From assembly GCF_000751075.1 (NCBI RefSeq), contig NZ_CCMG01000015.1, forward strand, positions 52,892 through 116,891: a stretch of DNA of 64,000 bases, given 5' to 3'. The notes below the pieces were generated by a model. The model was not told the origin of the DNA. It was given only the letters and a program-made list of their open reading frames with translations, and did not search any database. Positions within the stretch are counted from its first letter, which is position 1. Each line of letters begins with the position of its first letter. A program made the translations under genes and the position numbers. Origin of the DNA: Rickettsia tamurae. Lineage in GTDB: Bacteria > Pseudomonadota > Alphaproteobacteria > Rickettsiales > Rickettsiaceae. Positions 46,656 through 56,144 of this stretch are shown here, piece by piece.

Positions 46656-47816
46656 GTGCAGAAAAGTTTAATTAGACATCTTTTCAAATTCGCTTATAGA
46701 GAGGAATTTGAAGGAAACACGGAACGCAGCACCGCAGCGTACGAAAAAGTACGTGAGGATGTGAGTACCGGATTGACGTACAAATTACCTCTAGAAGTAG
46801 AATTTGGGAAGATGTCTATTACAAAATGGTTGTGTATAAGTTGTATAATGGTCATAGCGATGATTGTTATAGGGGGGATAACAAGACTTACTGGTTCTGG
46901 TTTATCTATAGTTGAGTGGCGTCCGGTAACCGGTATTTTGCCGCCTTTTAGTTTTGAAAGCTGGCAAGCGGAATTTGCTAAATATAAAGCTTTCCCTGAA
47001 TATAACTCTGTTAATTACGGAATGACTTTATCGCAGTTTAAGTTTATTTATCTGTTAGAGTTTATACATCGATTACTCGGTAGAATTACAGCTTTAATAT
47101 ATATTGTACCTTTAATATATTTTTATTTTAAAGATGTTATAAAAAATCGTGAAATGCTACCTTATATAATTGCTTTGTTGTTGTTTTGCGTACAAGGCTT
47201 TATGGGATGGTATATGGTTAAAAGCGGCTTGTTGAATAGCCCGTCTGTTAGTCATTTTCGACTTGCTTTTCATTTAATTATCGCCGTAATTATTTATCAC
47301 ATACTTTTTTATCAATTAATAAAAAATCGTTGTGATATTTTGTTAATACCGTCACAAACAGATTTAAAATTACCATTAATATTTTCCGGTATTGCTATTA
47401 CTGTAATATATGTGCAAATTTTTTTAGGTGCTTTAGTTGCAGGGCTTGATGCAGGGCTGGTATATAATAGTTTTCCGCTAATGGGTGATAGTTTTGTTCC
47501 GATGGAGGTAAAAGATAATTTCTTTGATCTTAAAAATTGGTATGATCCGGTTTTTATACAATTCATACATCGTTTAGGCGGCTATAACGTATTTTTGGTT
47601 GTTGTGGTTTTGGTAATTTGCTTGTTAAAAATAGAACATCCAAAATTAAATAAGATAGCGTATTTTCTAATGATTACATTATTGATGCAGATATCTACCG
47701 GAATAATTACTCTTTTATACTCTGTACCTATAATAATTGCCTCTATACATCAGCTTTTTGCTATAATCCTTTTATCTATAATAATTTGGTGCTATTTTTT
47801 AATAAAAAGTAGTTAA
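46656..47816 (+). CDS. ctaA: Heme A synthase (COX15/CtaA) with in-frame RPE-1
   Basis: Oxidises heme O to heme A for cytochrome aa3 oxidase. The 386-residue protein starts at GTG 46656 with MQKSLI, then has about 48 residues of RPE-1-derived sequence ([20 protein letters not shown]...LEVEFGKMS), then resumes [20 protein letters not shown]. The rest is a normal eight-span type 2 CtaA with [27 protein letters not shown] and [10 protein letters not shown], which carry heme-ligand His. The insert sits in the cytoplasmic N-terminus before the first helix, a permissive spot. Ogata and colleagues described this type of RPE-in-gene. Confidence 0.95.
   Translation: MQKSLIRHLFKFAYREEFEGNTERSTAAYEKVREDVSTGLTYKLPLEVEFGKMSITKWLCISCIMVIAMIVIGGITRLTGSGLSIVEWRPVTGILPPFSFESWQAEFAKYKAFPEYNSVNYGMTLSQFKFIYLLEFIHRLLGRITALIYIVPLIYFYFKDVIKNREMLPYIIALLLFCVQGFMGWYMVKSGLLNSPSVSHFRLAFHLIIAVIIYHILFYQLIKNRCDILLIPSQTDLKLPLIFSGIAITVIYVQIFLGALVAGLDAGLVYNSFPLMGDSFVPMEVKDNFFDLKNWYDPVFIQFIHRLGGYNVFLVVVVLVICLLKIEHPKLNKIAYFLMITLLMQISTGIITLLYSVPIIIASIHQLFAIILLSIIIWCYFLIKSS
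46677..46814. repeat. Class D (RPE-1) inside ctaA
   Basis: Outer arms CATCTTTTCAAATTC (46677-46691) and GAATTTGGGAAGATG (46800-46814) are inverted with two mismatches. The frame encodes [14 protein letters not shown] and [11 protein letters not shown], the RPE-1 hallmark. Confidence 0.93.
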
Positions 47817-47859
47817 AAATATTACCGTGGTCAGTCGGCGTTATTGTGCGGATCGTTTT

Positions 47860-47991
47860 ATGTCATTCCCGCCTAGGCGGGAATCTAGTAAAACCTATAA
47901 AAAACTTTATAGGTTTATTTTTTAAATAAATAACTTCTATATCAATATTTGAAGTTATTTTTCTGGATCCCCGCCTACGCGGGGATGACAT
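47860..47991. repeat. Class C inverted repeat
   Basis: Arms ATGTCATTCCCGCCTAGG and CCTACGCGGGGATGACAT about a loop with TATAGGTTTATT and TTCTATATCAATATTTGAAG. Loop pieces resemble the class C loop at 32443-32523. Lies between ctaA and rluC. Confidence 0.88.
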
Positions 47992-48056
47992 CGAGTAGGT
48001 TTTTCGATCCATGCAATAGTGCCAATGCCATGCAATAACACAATAAAAAGCTCTAA

Positions 48057-48968
48057 ATGATCATCGATGTCAATACTCCTATTTCTTCTAGATTAGATAA
48101 ATATTTAAAACGTCTATATCCGTTATTGACTCAAGGAGTAATAGAGAAAGCATTACGTCAAAAACAAATTACCGTTAATTCTCAGAAAGTAGAAGCGAGT
48201 TTAAGAGTAAAGGGCGGCGATAAAATTTTTATTAACGATAAGTTTAATTTACCTGTTAAGCAACCCGAAAAATTAGTTTTTACCGATGCTGAAATTAAGC
48301 TAGCGAAGAAAATTACTACCGATTATCTGATATATGAAGATGATAATTTAATAGCTATAAATAAACCTGCAGGTCTTGCTACTCAAGGTGGCAGTAAAAT
48401 AAATTTATCTATTGACTCTGCATTAAAATATTTGAATTATAAAGGTGCTGATTTTAAGCTAGTACATAGGTTAGATAAAGAAACAAGCGGTTTACTCTTA
48501 ATAGCCAAAAATTATTTAAGTAGTGTAAAACTTCATGATGCTTTTAAAGAAAAATTGGTTGTAAAAACATATTTTGCTGTAACCTATGGAAAGCCAATTA
48601 AAAATGTAGGTGAAGTTAGAAGTAATATAGAAAAGAGTAAAGGAAGTACACCTAAAATTACTGATATTGATAGTGAAAATGGTAAACTTGCCATTACTTA
48701 TTATAAATTACTTAAATCGCTTGATAATAACTTATTTTTAATTGAATTTACGCCGGTTACAGGTAGAATGCATCAATTAAGGTTGCATTCTAAATTATTA
48801 GGTTGCCCGATACTTGGAGATGATAAATATGGTAATAAAGAAATAATGCCGTATAGTAAATATATGTTCTTGCATGCTAATAATATATGTTTATCTGAAA
48901 AAATTTTTGGTAAAGAGATTAAGTTAGAAGCAAAATTACCGTTTTATTTTACTAGACGTCTTACATAA
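48057..48968 (+). CDS. rluC: RluC/RluD-family 23S rRNA pseudouridine synthase
   Basis: Isomerises uridines in large-subunit rRNA. The 303-residue protein has an N-terminal S4 domain (SRLDKYLKRLYPLLTQGVIE, LRVKGGDKIFIN) and a catalytic domain with KLVHRLDKETSGLLLIAK (catalytic Asp in HRLDKETSG), IEFTPVTGRMHQLRLH and CPILGDDKYG. RluC is more likely than RluD from length and position, not certain. The last residues (TRRLT) and stop are encoded by the left arm of an RPE-1 element. Confidence 0.9.
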   Translation: MIIDVNTPISSRLDKYLKRLYPLLTQGVIEKALRQKQITVNSQKVEASLRVKGGDKIFINDKFNLPVKQPEKLVFTDAEIKLAKKITTDYLIYEDDNLIAINKPAGLATQGGSKINLSIDSALKYLNYKGADFKLVHRLDKETSGLLLIAKNYLSSVKLHDAFKEKLVVKTYFAVTYGKPIKNVGEVRSNIEKSKGSTPKITDIDSENGKLAITYYKLLKSLDNNLFLIEFTPVTGRMHQLRLHSKLLGCPILGDDKYGNKEIMPYSKYMFLHANNICLSEKIFGKEIKLEAKLPFYFTRRLT

Positions 48969-49095
48969 CTTGCTTCTAAAGGTAGTTTGTACGTCGATCC
49001 GGTACTCGAATCCTCACGTACTAAGTGTACGCTGCGGTTCTACGTTCCGTGTCTCCTTCAAATTCCTCTTTATTAGCTGCGTTATGTAGACGTCT
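48954..49095. repeat. Class D (RPE-1), reverse orientation, overlapping the rluC end
   Basis: Arms AGACGTCTTACATAAC (48954-48969) and GTTATGTAGACGTCT (49081-49095). Its minus strand encodes KEEFEGDTERRTAAY. It occupies the gap up to the next gene. Confidence 0.92.
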
Positions 49096-49123
49096 ACTGA
49101 TAAGTTTGTGGAGTGTTGAAGTT

Positions 49124-50305
49124 ATGATTCGTAGATATTTTTTATTGCTGCTTTTTTTAATTACTAATTGTGTTGATTGTTTTGCAGATATACAGCAAAG
49201 AATCAATGAAGCAGAAAAAGAATATATAAGTAATAGATTTTTAAATGCCGTTTTTATGTTTGCCGATGATTATAAAACTTTATTAACCGGTGCTAAAGGA
49301 ATCTTTGCTTTAAACGGTGAGCAATTAAAAGCAAATGAAATGATGCCTATTGCTTTTGCTACAAAGCCTTTTACAGCTGCAGGAATTTTAAAATTACAAG
49401 AGCAGGAATTATTAAATATTAACGATAAAATCTATAAATATCTTGATCCGGAAATGTGGGGAGGAAAAGTGCCGGATTGGGCATATAAAATATCTATCCA
49501 TAATTTATTAACGCATAGTAGCGGTATTGCTGAATATTTTAGTTTTGTTAAACTTGATTTAAATATGCCTAAGAAAGAGATTCATAAGAAAATATTACAA
49601 TTTGTTTCTTCTAAGCCTTTAGAAATATCTATAGGGAAAAAATTTAAATATAGTAATACTAATTTTGTTATACTCGGTATGATTATCGAAAAGGTGGCTA
49701 AAAAAGATTTAGCTAACTTTTTTTATGAGGAATTTTTTAAACCTCTTAATATGAAATCTACTAGTTTTGCTTCATATAGTGAAGCCGCTAGAATTCAAAA
49801 AAATGTTATTAGTTCTAATTATCCGGTAAGATATTTTTTAACGCCTAATAATAGTAATAAACCTATATTTACTCCTGTAACTGCTGATTTTTTAGCAGTT
49901 CCTTGTGCTGACGGCGGTATAATATCAACACCGGTTGATCTTATTAAATGGTATAGGGCATTGAATGAGGGGAAAATTCTTTCTAAGAAGTCGTATAAAC
50001 TTATGACTACTAAGTATTTTTTAGCAAAAGATATAGAAGGGCGTAAGTCTTATATGGGTTACGGTATTTTCCTTACTGATCTTGATTCTAAGCATTTAAT
50101 GATTCATTATACGGGAAAAGCCCTTGGAATACAAAGTGAAGCAGGATATGTTTTGCCTGATAATCTTTATTTTGCTATGTTAAGTAATACTATGATTAAA
50201 ATTCCTGAAGAAGAAAAAGATAAAATTGACATGAAAAATCCTTTAAATCAACTTGGAATAATTTATTTCAGAGATGCAATAATAGGAGCAGCTATAAAAA
50301 ATTAA
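49124..50305 (+). CDS. Beta-lactamase-fold (class C / serine hydrolase) exported protein, nucleophile replaced
   Basis: From ATG 49124 (393 residues) it has a Sec signal (MIRRYFLLLLFLITNCVDCFA); the upstream frame to 49025 is RPE-1 sequence, so I reject that start. The fold is the AmpC / D-Ala-carboxypeptidase type: LQEQELLNINDKIYKYLDPE, HNLLTHSSGIAEYF, the Y-S-N motif (FKYSNTNFVILGMII) and IHYTGKALGIQ as the third motif. The SxxK site however reads F78-A-T-K81, so the catalytic Ser is absent. It may be a binding protein, or inactive. Periplasmic. Confidence 0.82.
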   Translation: MIRRYFLLLLFLITNCVDCFADIQQRINEAEKEYISNRFLNAVFMFADDYKTLLTGAKGIFALNGEQLKANEMMPIAFATKPFTAAGILKLQEQELLNINDKIYKYLDPEMWGGKVPDWAYKISIHNLLTHSSGIAEYFSFVKLDLNMPKKEIHKKILQFVSSKPLEISIGKKFKYSNTNFVILGMIIEKVAKKDLANFFYEEFFKPLNMKSTSFASYSEAARIQKNVISSNYPVRYFLTPNNSNKPIFTPVTADFLAVPCADGGIISTPVDLIKWYRALNEGKILSKKSYKLMTTKYFLAKDIEGRKSYMGYGIFLTDLDSKHLMIHYTGKALGIQSEAGYVLPDNLYFAMLSNTMIKIPEEEKDKIDMKNPLNQLGIIYFRDAIIGAAIKN

Positions 50306-50309
50306 ATAG

Positions 50310-50443
50310 ACTTCTTGTATAACCTATCTTATAAAGAGGAATTTGAAGGAAACACGGAACGCAGCACCGCAGCGTACACTTGTGAGGATGCGAGTACCGG
50401 ATTGACATACAAATTACCTTTAGAAGGAGGTTATACAAGAAGT
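50310..50443. repeat. Class D (RPE-1) upstream of xth
   Basis: Perfect 16-bp terminal inverted arms ACTTCTTGTATAACCT (50310-50325) and AGGTTATACAAGAAGT (50428-50443). It encodes [15 protein letters not shown] in the frame that runs on into xth. Confidence 0.95.
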
Positions 50444-50446
50444 CTA

Positions 50447-51241
50447 ATGAAGATAGTTACTTGGAATATCAATTCATTGCGTCTACGGATCGATTTATTA
50501 AGAAAATTAGCACATGAACATCAGCCGGATATTATTTTACTTCAAGAAACAAAGGTAGCTGATTCATTATTTCCTCTTGAAGTTATTAAAAATATAGGCT
50601 ATGAACATGTAATATATGCAGGGCAGAAATCATATAACGGTGTTGCTATTATTTCAAAATTTCCTTTGAATAATGCTTTTTCATTGGAGTTATATAATAG
50701 TGATAAAAGGCATATAGCCGCTATAGTTAATGATATAGAAATACATAATTTTTATGTTCCTGCCGGTGGTGATATACCTGATATCGAGGTAAATGCAAAA
50801 TTTAAGCATAAGCTCGAATATGTAAGGTTAATGCAGGAATGGTTAACTACTAACCGTACTAAAAACGATAAAATTATTATTGTCGGGGACTTGAACATTG
50901 CTCCGCATGAACATGATGTATGGTCTAGTAAGCAGCTGCGAAATGTTATCAGCCATACCGATATTGAACGCTCGTTATTGGTAGAGCTACAAAACTCGTT
51001 AGGTTTTATCGATAGTAGTAGGCATTTTGTTCCGTTTGACGAAAAGTTTTATACTTGGTGGAGCTATAGAAATATAGATTGGAAAAAATCTAACAGAGGT
51101 AGAAGGCTTGATCATATTTGGGTTAGCGATAATTTAAAAGATGCATTATTTTCTATGCATTTACTACCAGAAACACGTGATTGGCCGCCACCTTCGGATC
51201 ATGTACCGTATTTTGTGAATTTTAATTTTGATGATTTTTAG
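50447..51241 (+). CDS. xth: Exodeoxyribonuclease III
   Basis: AP endonuclease and 3'-5' exonuclease of base-excision repair. From ATG 50447 it is 264 residues beginning MKIVTWNINSLRLRIDLL, the canonical start. It has DIILLQETKV (Glu metal ligand), SYNGVAIISK, FYVPAGGD, IIVGDLNIAPHE (catalytic Asp/Asn) and PSDHVPYFVNF (His). The frame is open 44 codons upstream through an RPE-1 (TTG 50315), so an RPE-extended N-terminus is possible; AGGAGG at 50425-50430 is 16 bases from the ATG, a poor spacing. Confidence 0.93.
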   Translation: MKIVTWNINSLRLRIDLLRKLAHEHQPDIILLQETKVADSLFPLEVIKNIGYEHVIYAGQKSYNGVAIISKFPLNNAFSLELYNSDKRHIAAIVNDIEIHNFYVPAGGDIPDIEVNAKFKHKLEYVRLMQEWLTTNRTKNDKIIIVGDLNIAPHEHDVWSSKQLRNVISHTDIERSLLVELQNSLGFIDSSRHFVPFDEKFYTWWSYRNIDWKKSNRGRRLDHIWVSDNLKDALFSMHLLPETRDWPPPSDHVPYFVNFNFDDF

Positions 51242-51245
51242 TTTT

Positions 51246-51323
51246 ATGTCATTCCCGCGAAAGCGGGAATCCAGAAAAAAATTTAAAAAGCCTGGATCCC
51301 GTGGTCAAGCCACGGGATGACAA
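51246..51323. repeat. Chimeric class C / class B repeat
   Basis: Left arm is class C (TTCCCGCGAAAGCGGGAA), right arm is class B (CCCGTGGTCAAGCCACGGG). The two arms do not pair with each other, so each forms its own hairpin. It lies between xth and pdhA. Confidence 0.85.
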
Positions 51324-51342
51324 TAGTCTTAAGGAGTAATTA

Positions 51343-52332
51343 GTGGATATTAAGTTAGGAAAATATAAGCCGACAAAAGAAGAATATATAAAAAGCGTTA
51401 AAGATATGCTCCTACTGCGTCGTTTTGAAGAAAAATGCGGGCAGCTATACGGTATGGGAGAAATAGGCGGTTTTTGTCATTTATATATCGGGCAGGAAGC
51501 AGTAATTTCTGCGGTAGATATGGTTAAACAAAAAGGAGATAGTACAATTACTAGCTATCGTGACCATGCTCATATTATTTTAGCGGGAACAGAGCCTAAA
51601 TACGTTCTTGCCGAGCTTATGGGACGAGCTACAGGCTGCTCGAAAGGTAAGGGCGGTTCGATGCATTTATTTGACGTACCGAACAAATTTTACGGTGGAC
51701 ACGGTATAGTCGGAGCCCAAGTACCTATAGGTACAGGGCTTGCTTTTGCCGAGAAATATAATGGTACGAATAATATTTGCTTTACTTTTTTAGGTGATGG
51801 TGCGGTTAATCAAGGTCAAGTATATGAAGCCTTTAATATGGCTGCTTTATGGGGTTTACCTGTAGTTTATATTATTGAAAATAACGAATATTCGATGGGG
51901 ACGTCTGTAGCACGTTCTACCTTTATGCGTGATTTATATAAGAAAGGGGAATCGTTTGGGATTAAAGGATTTCAGCTAGACGGTATGGATTTTGAAGAAA
52001 TGTATGACGGCTCTAAGCAAGCAGCCGAGTATGTTAGAGAAAATAGCTTTCCGCTGATATTAGAGGTGAAAACTTATCGTTATCGTGGGCATTCGATGTC
52101 CGATCCGGCAAAATATCGCAGTAAAGAAGAAGTTGAGCAATATAAGGAGCGTGATCCGTTGGTAATAATAAGAAAAACGATACTCGACAATAAATATGCA
52201 ACCGAAGCAGATTTAAAAGAAATAGAACAGTCGGTAAAAGAAATTGTGAAAGAAGCAGTAGAATTCTCAGAAAATTCACCTCTACCTGATGAGAGGGGGT
52301 TGTATACGAATATTTGTCATACCGTGGCTTGA
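51343..52332 (+). CDS. pdhA: Pyruvate dehydrogenase E1 alpha subunit
   Basis: With PdhB it decarboxylates pyruvate and loads the lipoyl group of E2. The 329-residue protein starts at GTG 51343 with AAGGAG seven bases upstream. It has LLLRRFEEKCGQLYGMGEIG, GGSMHLF, the TPP motif GDGAVNQGQVYEAFNMA...ENN, and the phosphorylation-loop region YRYRGHSMSDPAKYRSKEEV. The final residues (TNICHTVA) and stop derive from a class B repeat that starts at 52315. Confidence 0.97.
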   Translation: MDIKLGKYKPTKEEYIKSVKDMLLLRRFEEKCGQLYGMGEIGGFCHLYIGQEAVISAVDMVKQKGDSTITSYRDHAHIILAGTEPKYVLAELMGRATGCSKGKGGSMHLFDVPNKFYGGHGIVGAQVPIGTGLAFAEKYNGTNNICFTFLGDGAVNQGQVYEAFNMAALWGLPVVYIIENNEYSMGTSVARSTFMRDLYKKGESFGIKGFQLDGMDFEEMYDGSKQAAEYVRENSFPLILEVKTYRYRGHSMSDPAKYRSKEEVEQYKERDPLVIIRKTILDNKYATEADLKEIEQSVKEIVKEAVEFSENSPLPDERGLYTNICHTVA

Positions 52333-52403
52333 CCATGGGGTCCGGTAAAAATATTAGTATTTTTTATTGTTTTTCTGGATTCCCGCTTTCGCGGGAATGA
52401 CAT
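52315..52403. repeat. Chimeric class B / class C repeat at the pdhA end
   Basis: Left arm TGTCATACCGTGGCTTGACC lies in the pdhA coding end; right arm is class C (TTCCCGCTTTCGCGGGAATG). The order is the reverse of the unit at 51246-51323, so pdhA is flanked by two chimeric units. Confidence 0.85.
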
Positions 52404-52450
52404 AAGTACTATAGGAATGACATAGAACATTTAATCAAATAAAAAGAAAA

Positions 52451-53431
52451 ATGCAAATAACGGTACGTGAAGCATTGCGTGATGCGATGCAAGAAGAGAT
52501 GATAAGAGACGACAAGGTTTTTGTCATAGGCGAGGAAGTTGCAGAATATCAAGGAGCTTATAAGGTAACGCAAGGATTATTAGAGCAGTTTGGTCCTAAG
52601 AGAGTAATTGACACGCCAATAACGGAGTATGGTTTTGCAGGGCTTGCAGTCGGGGCAGCTTTTGCAGGACTTCGCCCAATCGTGGAGTTTATGACCTTTA
52701 ACTTTGCTATGCAAGCATTCGATCATATAGTTAATTCTGCTGCAAAAACGCATTACATGTCAGGCGGGCAGGTAAAATGTCCGATAGTGTTTAGAGGACC
52801 AAACGGAGCAGCAAGTAGAGTAGCAGCTCAGCATAGCCAAAATTATACAGCTTGTTATTCTCATATTCCAGGGTTAAAAGTAGTAGTTCCTTATAGTGCC
52901 GAAGATCATAAAGGGCTTATGCTCACGGCTATTAGAGACGATAATCCGGTTATTTTTTTGGAAAATGAGGTTTTATACGGTCATAGTTTTGACGTACCGG
53001 AAACAATCGAGCCTATACCCTTTGGTCAGGCAAAAATTTTAAAAGAAGGTAGTAGCGTCACTATAGTAACTTTCTCAATTCAAGTAAAACTTGCCCTAGA
53101 TGCTGCAAATATTTTGCAGAATGATAATATTGATTGCGAGGTTATTGATTTACGTACTATTAAGCCTCTTGATACTGAGACGATAATAGAATCAGTGAAA
53201 AAAACTAATCGTTTAGTTATAGTCGAAGAAGGGTGGTTTTTTGCCGGTGTCGGTGCAAGTATAGCCTCTATTGTTATGAAAGAAGCATTTGATTATTTAG
53301 ATGCTCCGATAGAGATTGTCAGCGGCAAAGATGTTCCTCTTCCTTATGCCGTTAATTTAGAAAAATTAGCTTTGCCGAGCGAGATCGATGTAATAGAAGC
53401 CGTTAAAAAGGTTTGTTATTATAGTGTTTGA
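52451..53431 (+). CDS. pdhB: Pyruvate dehydrogenase E1 beta subunit
   Basis: Partner of PdhA in the E1 heterotetramer. The 326-residue protein has [57 protein letters not shown] and the transketolase C-domain with [13 protein letters not shown] and [13 protein letters not shown]. It lacks the N-terminal lipoyl domain found in some alphaproteobacterial PdhB proteins. E2 and E3 genes are not in the window. Confidence 0.97.
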   Translation: MQITVREALRDAMQEEMIRDDKVFVIGEEVAEYQGAYKVTQGLLEQFGPKRVIDTPITEYGFAGLAVGAAFAGLRPIVEFMTFNFAMQAFDHIVNSAAKTHYMSGGQVKCPIVFRGPNGAASRVAAQHSQNYTACYSHIPGLKVVVPYSAEDHKGLMLTAIRDDNPVIFLENEVLYGHSFDVPETIEPIPFGQAKILKEGSSVTIVTFSIQVKLALDAANILQNDNIDCEVIDLRTIKPLDTETIIESVKKTNRLVIVEEGWFFAGVGASIASIVMKEAFDYLDAPIEIVSGKDVPLPYAVNLEKLALPSEIDVIEAVKKVCYYSV

Positions 53432-53467
53432 TTCCATATTATAAAAGAAAAATAGCAAATTTAAATA

Positions 53468-53866
53468 TTATAAACAATATCTAAACATTGTTAGTTGACT
53501 AGTGGCTTTATCAAAAGTAATAGTGTAATTACAGCCGCTAAATATATTTAACTTTCCTATTAAAATATCAGAAAAATCCACCTTATGAGTTTCATACTCT
53601 AAAATAGATAGCCATAAGATTTGTTGGTTCTCAAAACTAAATTCAACTGTGCTAAATATTTCTTTTAATACCATAATTATTTGTTCTTTTGAATATTTAT
53701 ACCCTTTTTCTAATACCCAAACTAATTCACATATAACTATATTATTTATGAATATTGAATTTTCTTGACCGAAGTATTTTTTAATTAATTTTGTAGCTTT
53801 AACACTTTGTACAAGATCGTCTTCTGTTAAGTAACGAACCAAAATATTTGTATCAATTCCTATCAT
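53468..53866 (-). CDS. vapC: VapC-type PIN-domain toxin
   Basis: A 132-residue PIN RNase. It has the N-terminal D-T-N (MIGIDTNILVRYL), the central acidic residue in VICELVWVLEKG, and the C-terminal acidic pair (VDFSDILIGKLNI and YTITFDKATSQLTMF). All four PIN acidic positions appear kept, so it is probably active. It overlaps the antitoxin by 14 bases. It converges on pdhB with 36 bases between. Confidence 0.92.
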   Translation of the reverse strand: MIGIDTNILVRYLTEDDLVQSVKATKLIKKYFGQENSIFINNIVICELVWVLEKGYKYSKEQIIMVLKEIFSTVEFSFENQQILWLSILEYETHKVDFSDILIGKLNIFSGCNYTITFDKATSQLTMFRYCL

Positions 53867-54095
53867 ATGAACCTTTAATAATTTGGTTCATTTCTTCTAT
53901 TGTAAGAGTATGTTTCGGTTTAGGTAAAATATTCTTCAAGTTTTTAAGAGATTTATTTATAGGTATTACCACAAAAGAATTATCTTGTATTATTACTTCT
54001 AGCTTACTGCCGGTAGATAAATTTAATTTTTCCCTGATATAAATAGGAATTGTTATCTGTCCTCTGTTAGTTATAGCTACATAATTTGTTTTCAT
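53853..54095 (-). CDS. vapB: VapB-type antitoxin (AbrB/SpoVT fold)
   Basis: An 80-residue protein with the swapped-hairpin DNA-binding domain (VAITNRGQITIPIYIREKLN, GSKLEVIIQDNSFVVIPI) and a C-terminal toxin-binding tail (LTIEEMNQIIKGSYDRN). It precedes vapC and probably represses its own promoter in the 72-base gap toward typA. Confidence 0.9.
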   Translation of the reverse strand: MKTNYVAITNRGQITIPIYIREKLNLSTGSKLEVIIQDNSFVVIPINKSLKNLKNILPKPKHTLTIEEMNQIIKGSYDRN

Positions 54096-54167
54096 AACAA
54101 CCTTTAGATATTTTTAGTATATTTTAATAATAACAGAAAAAATTTAAAAATGCAGCATTAAAATTCT

Positions 54168-55997
54168 TTACTTTGCAGCTCTTTTACGGTCGTTAGGGTC
54201 AAGCATAGCTTTACGCAGACGAATAGATTTCGGTGTTACTTCAACTCGCTCGTCATCCTGTATATAGCTGATTGCCTGCTCTAACGTTAAAAGCATCAGC
54301 GGAGTTAGTCTTATGGCTTCGTCTTTACCTGCTGCTCTAACATTGCTTAATTGCTTCGCTTTTAGTGGGTTTACCTCTAAATCATTATCACGATTATGTT
54401 CGCCGATAATCATACCTCTATATACTTTATCGCTAGGGTTTATAAACATTTTCCCCCTTTCTTCTAGATTCCATAGAGCATATGCGACAGCTGCCCCGTC
54501 ACCGTTAGAGATAAGCACGCCGTTACGTCTTCCCTCGATATTTCCTTTATAATCAGCGTATCCGTGAAAAATACGGTTCATAATTCCTGTACCACGTGTT
54601 TCGGTTAGAAATTGGCTGTGATAGCCGATTAATCCTCTAGACGGTCCAATAAACGTAACACGGCTTTTACCTACGCCTGACGGCCTCATATCAGTCATTT
54701 CGGCTTTTCTAAGTGCTAAAGATTTTACGACTACTCCAACATAATCGTCATCAACGTTAACTTGAATTTCTTCCATTGGCTCTTGCTTATTACCTTTCTC
54801 ATCGGTTTGGAATAATACTTCCGGTCTACTGATAGATAACTCAAATCCTTCACGACGCATAGTTTCGATTAAGATACCAAGCTGTAATTCTCCTCGTCCT
54901 GCAACTTGGAAAGCATTTTTTTCAGCTGCTTCGGTAACTTTTAATGCAACGTTACTCTCAAGCTCACGCATTAACCTAGCTCCAATCAAGCTCGATGTTA
55001 CTTTTGTCCCTTCGCTTCCTGCAAGCGGTGAGTCATTAACGCTAAAAGTCATGGATAAAGTCGGCGGATCGATAGGTAGAGACGGTACGGCCTCAGTTAC
55101 TTCAGGTGAACATATAGTATCGGTAACGTTGGCATTTTCAACGCCTGCTACAGCAATAATATCACCGGCTGTAGCCTCGTCTATAGCTATTCTTTCTAAG
55201 CCTCTAAATGCTAATATTTTAGTGATACGTCCGGTTTCAAGTACTTTATTCTCACGATTTAATACTTTTACGTTTTGGTTGATTTTAACAGTGCCGCTTT
55301 GTACACGTCCCGTTAAAACCCTACCGAAGAAAGAATTATATTCTCTAGTAGTAACAAGCATAGAAAATGGGGCTTTATCATCGGCTGCGGGCGTAGGTAC
55401 ATGTGTTACTATAAGGTCGAAAAGCGGTGCTAAATCATCTGCTAAATTGTCTAAAGGATTAATTTTATCATCAAAGTTTAAAGATGCTCTCCCTGCTCTA
55501 CCTGATGCATAAACTATAGGGAAGTCAAGCTGATCGTTATTGGCCTCTAACGCTAAAAATAGCTCGAATACTTCGTCGATAACTTCTTTAATTCTTTGGT
55601 CATCCCTATCTATTTTATTAATAACGACAATAGGTTTTAAGCCGAGATTTAACGCTTTAGAAAGCACAAATTTTGTTTGCGGCATCGGTCCTTCAGAAGC
55701 GTCGACAAGTAACACAACACCGTCAACCATGCTTAATATGCGTTCTACTTCACCGCCAAAATCAGCATGTCCCGGCGTATCGACGATATTAATACGGATA
55801 TCGTTCCACATAAGAGCAGTGCATTTGGCTAGTATGGTAATACCGCGTTCACGCTCAAGATCGTTAGAGTCCATAGCACGCTCGGCTACTGCTTGGTTAG
55901 CTCTAAGTGTTCCGCTTTGTTTAAGCATGTTATCAACAAGCGTAGTTTTTCCATGATCAACGTGGGCAATAATTGCTATATTACGAATAGATGTCAT
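54168..55997 (-). CDS. typA: Translational GTPase TypA/BipA
   Basis: Ribosome-associated GTPase involved in large-subunit assembly and stress. The 609-residue protein has G1 [11 protein letters not shown]2 ([10 protein letters not shown]), G3 [11 protein letters not shown]4 NKID, the EF-G-like domain II and the TypA C-terminal domain with [20 protein letters not shown] and [19 protein letters not shown]. It is full length. The antisense frames of this gene give long but false ORFs. Confidence 0.97.
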   Translation of the reverse strand: MTSIRNIAIIAHVDHGKTTLVDNMLKQSGTLRANQAVAERAMDSNDLERERGITILAKCTALMWNDIRINIVDTPGHADFGGEVERILSMVDGVVLLVDASEGPMPQTKFVLSKALNLGLKPIVVINKIDRDDQRIKEVIDEVFELFLALEANNDQLDFPIVYASGRAGRASLNFDDKINPLDNLADDLAPLFDLIVTHVPTPAADDKAPFSMLVTTREYNSFFGRVLTGRVQSGTVKINQNVKVLNRENKVLETGRITKILAFRGLERIAIDEATAGDIIAVAGVENANVTDTICSPEVTEAVPSLPIDPPTLSMTFSVNDSPLAGSEGTKVTSSLIGARLMRELESNVALKVTEAAEKNAFQVAGRGELQLGILIETMRREGFELSISRPEVLFQTDEKGNKQEPMEEIQVNVDDDYVGVVVKSLALRKAEMTDMRPSGVGKSRVTFIGPSRGLIGYHSQFLTETRGTGIMNRIFHGYADYKGNIEGRRNGVLISNGDGAAVAYALWNLEERGKMFINPSDKVYRGMIIGEHNRDNDLEVNPLKAKQLSNVRAAGKDEAIRLTPLMLLTLEQAISYIQDDERVEVTPKSIRLRKAMLDPNDRKRAAK

Positions 55998-56144
55998 CTT
56001 TAAAAATTCTCACAAGTTTACAATAGTCTTCCGTATTATACACTAAAATACCAAAAATTGGAATAAAGTTCTTGAAAAAGAAATTGATTTAACCGCAGAA
56101 TAAAAATTACTAAGAATTTTTAAACTTAAAAATAAGAGAAATTA

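Noticed and set aside
49021..49206. A minus-strand ORF with EEFEGDTERRTAAY
   Set aside because: It is an RPE-1 read-through plus the complement of the signal-peptide region of the next gene, not a gene.
54313..55956. Three long plus-strand ORFs opposite typA
   Set aside because: They are antisense shadows of a highly conserved GTPase gene, with Ser/Leu/Ile-rich composition and no family features.
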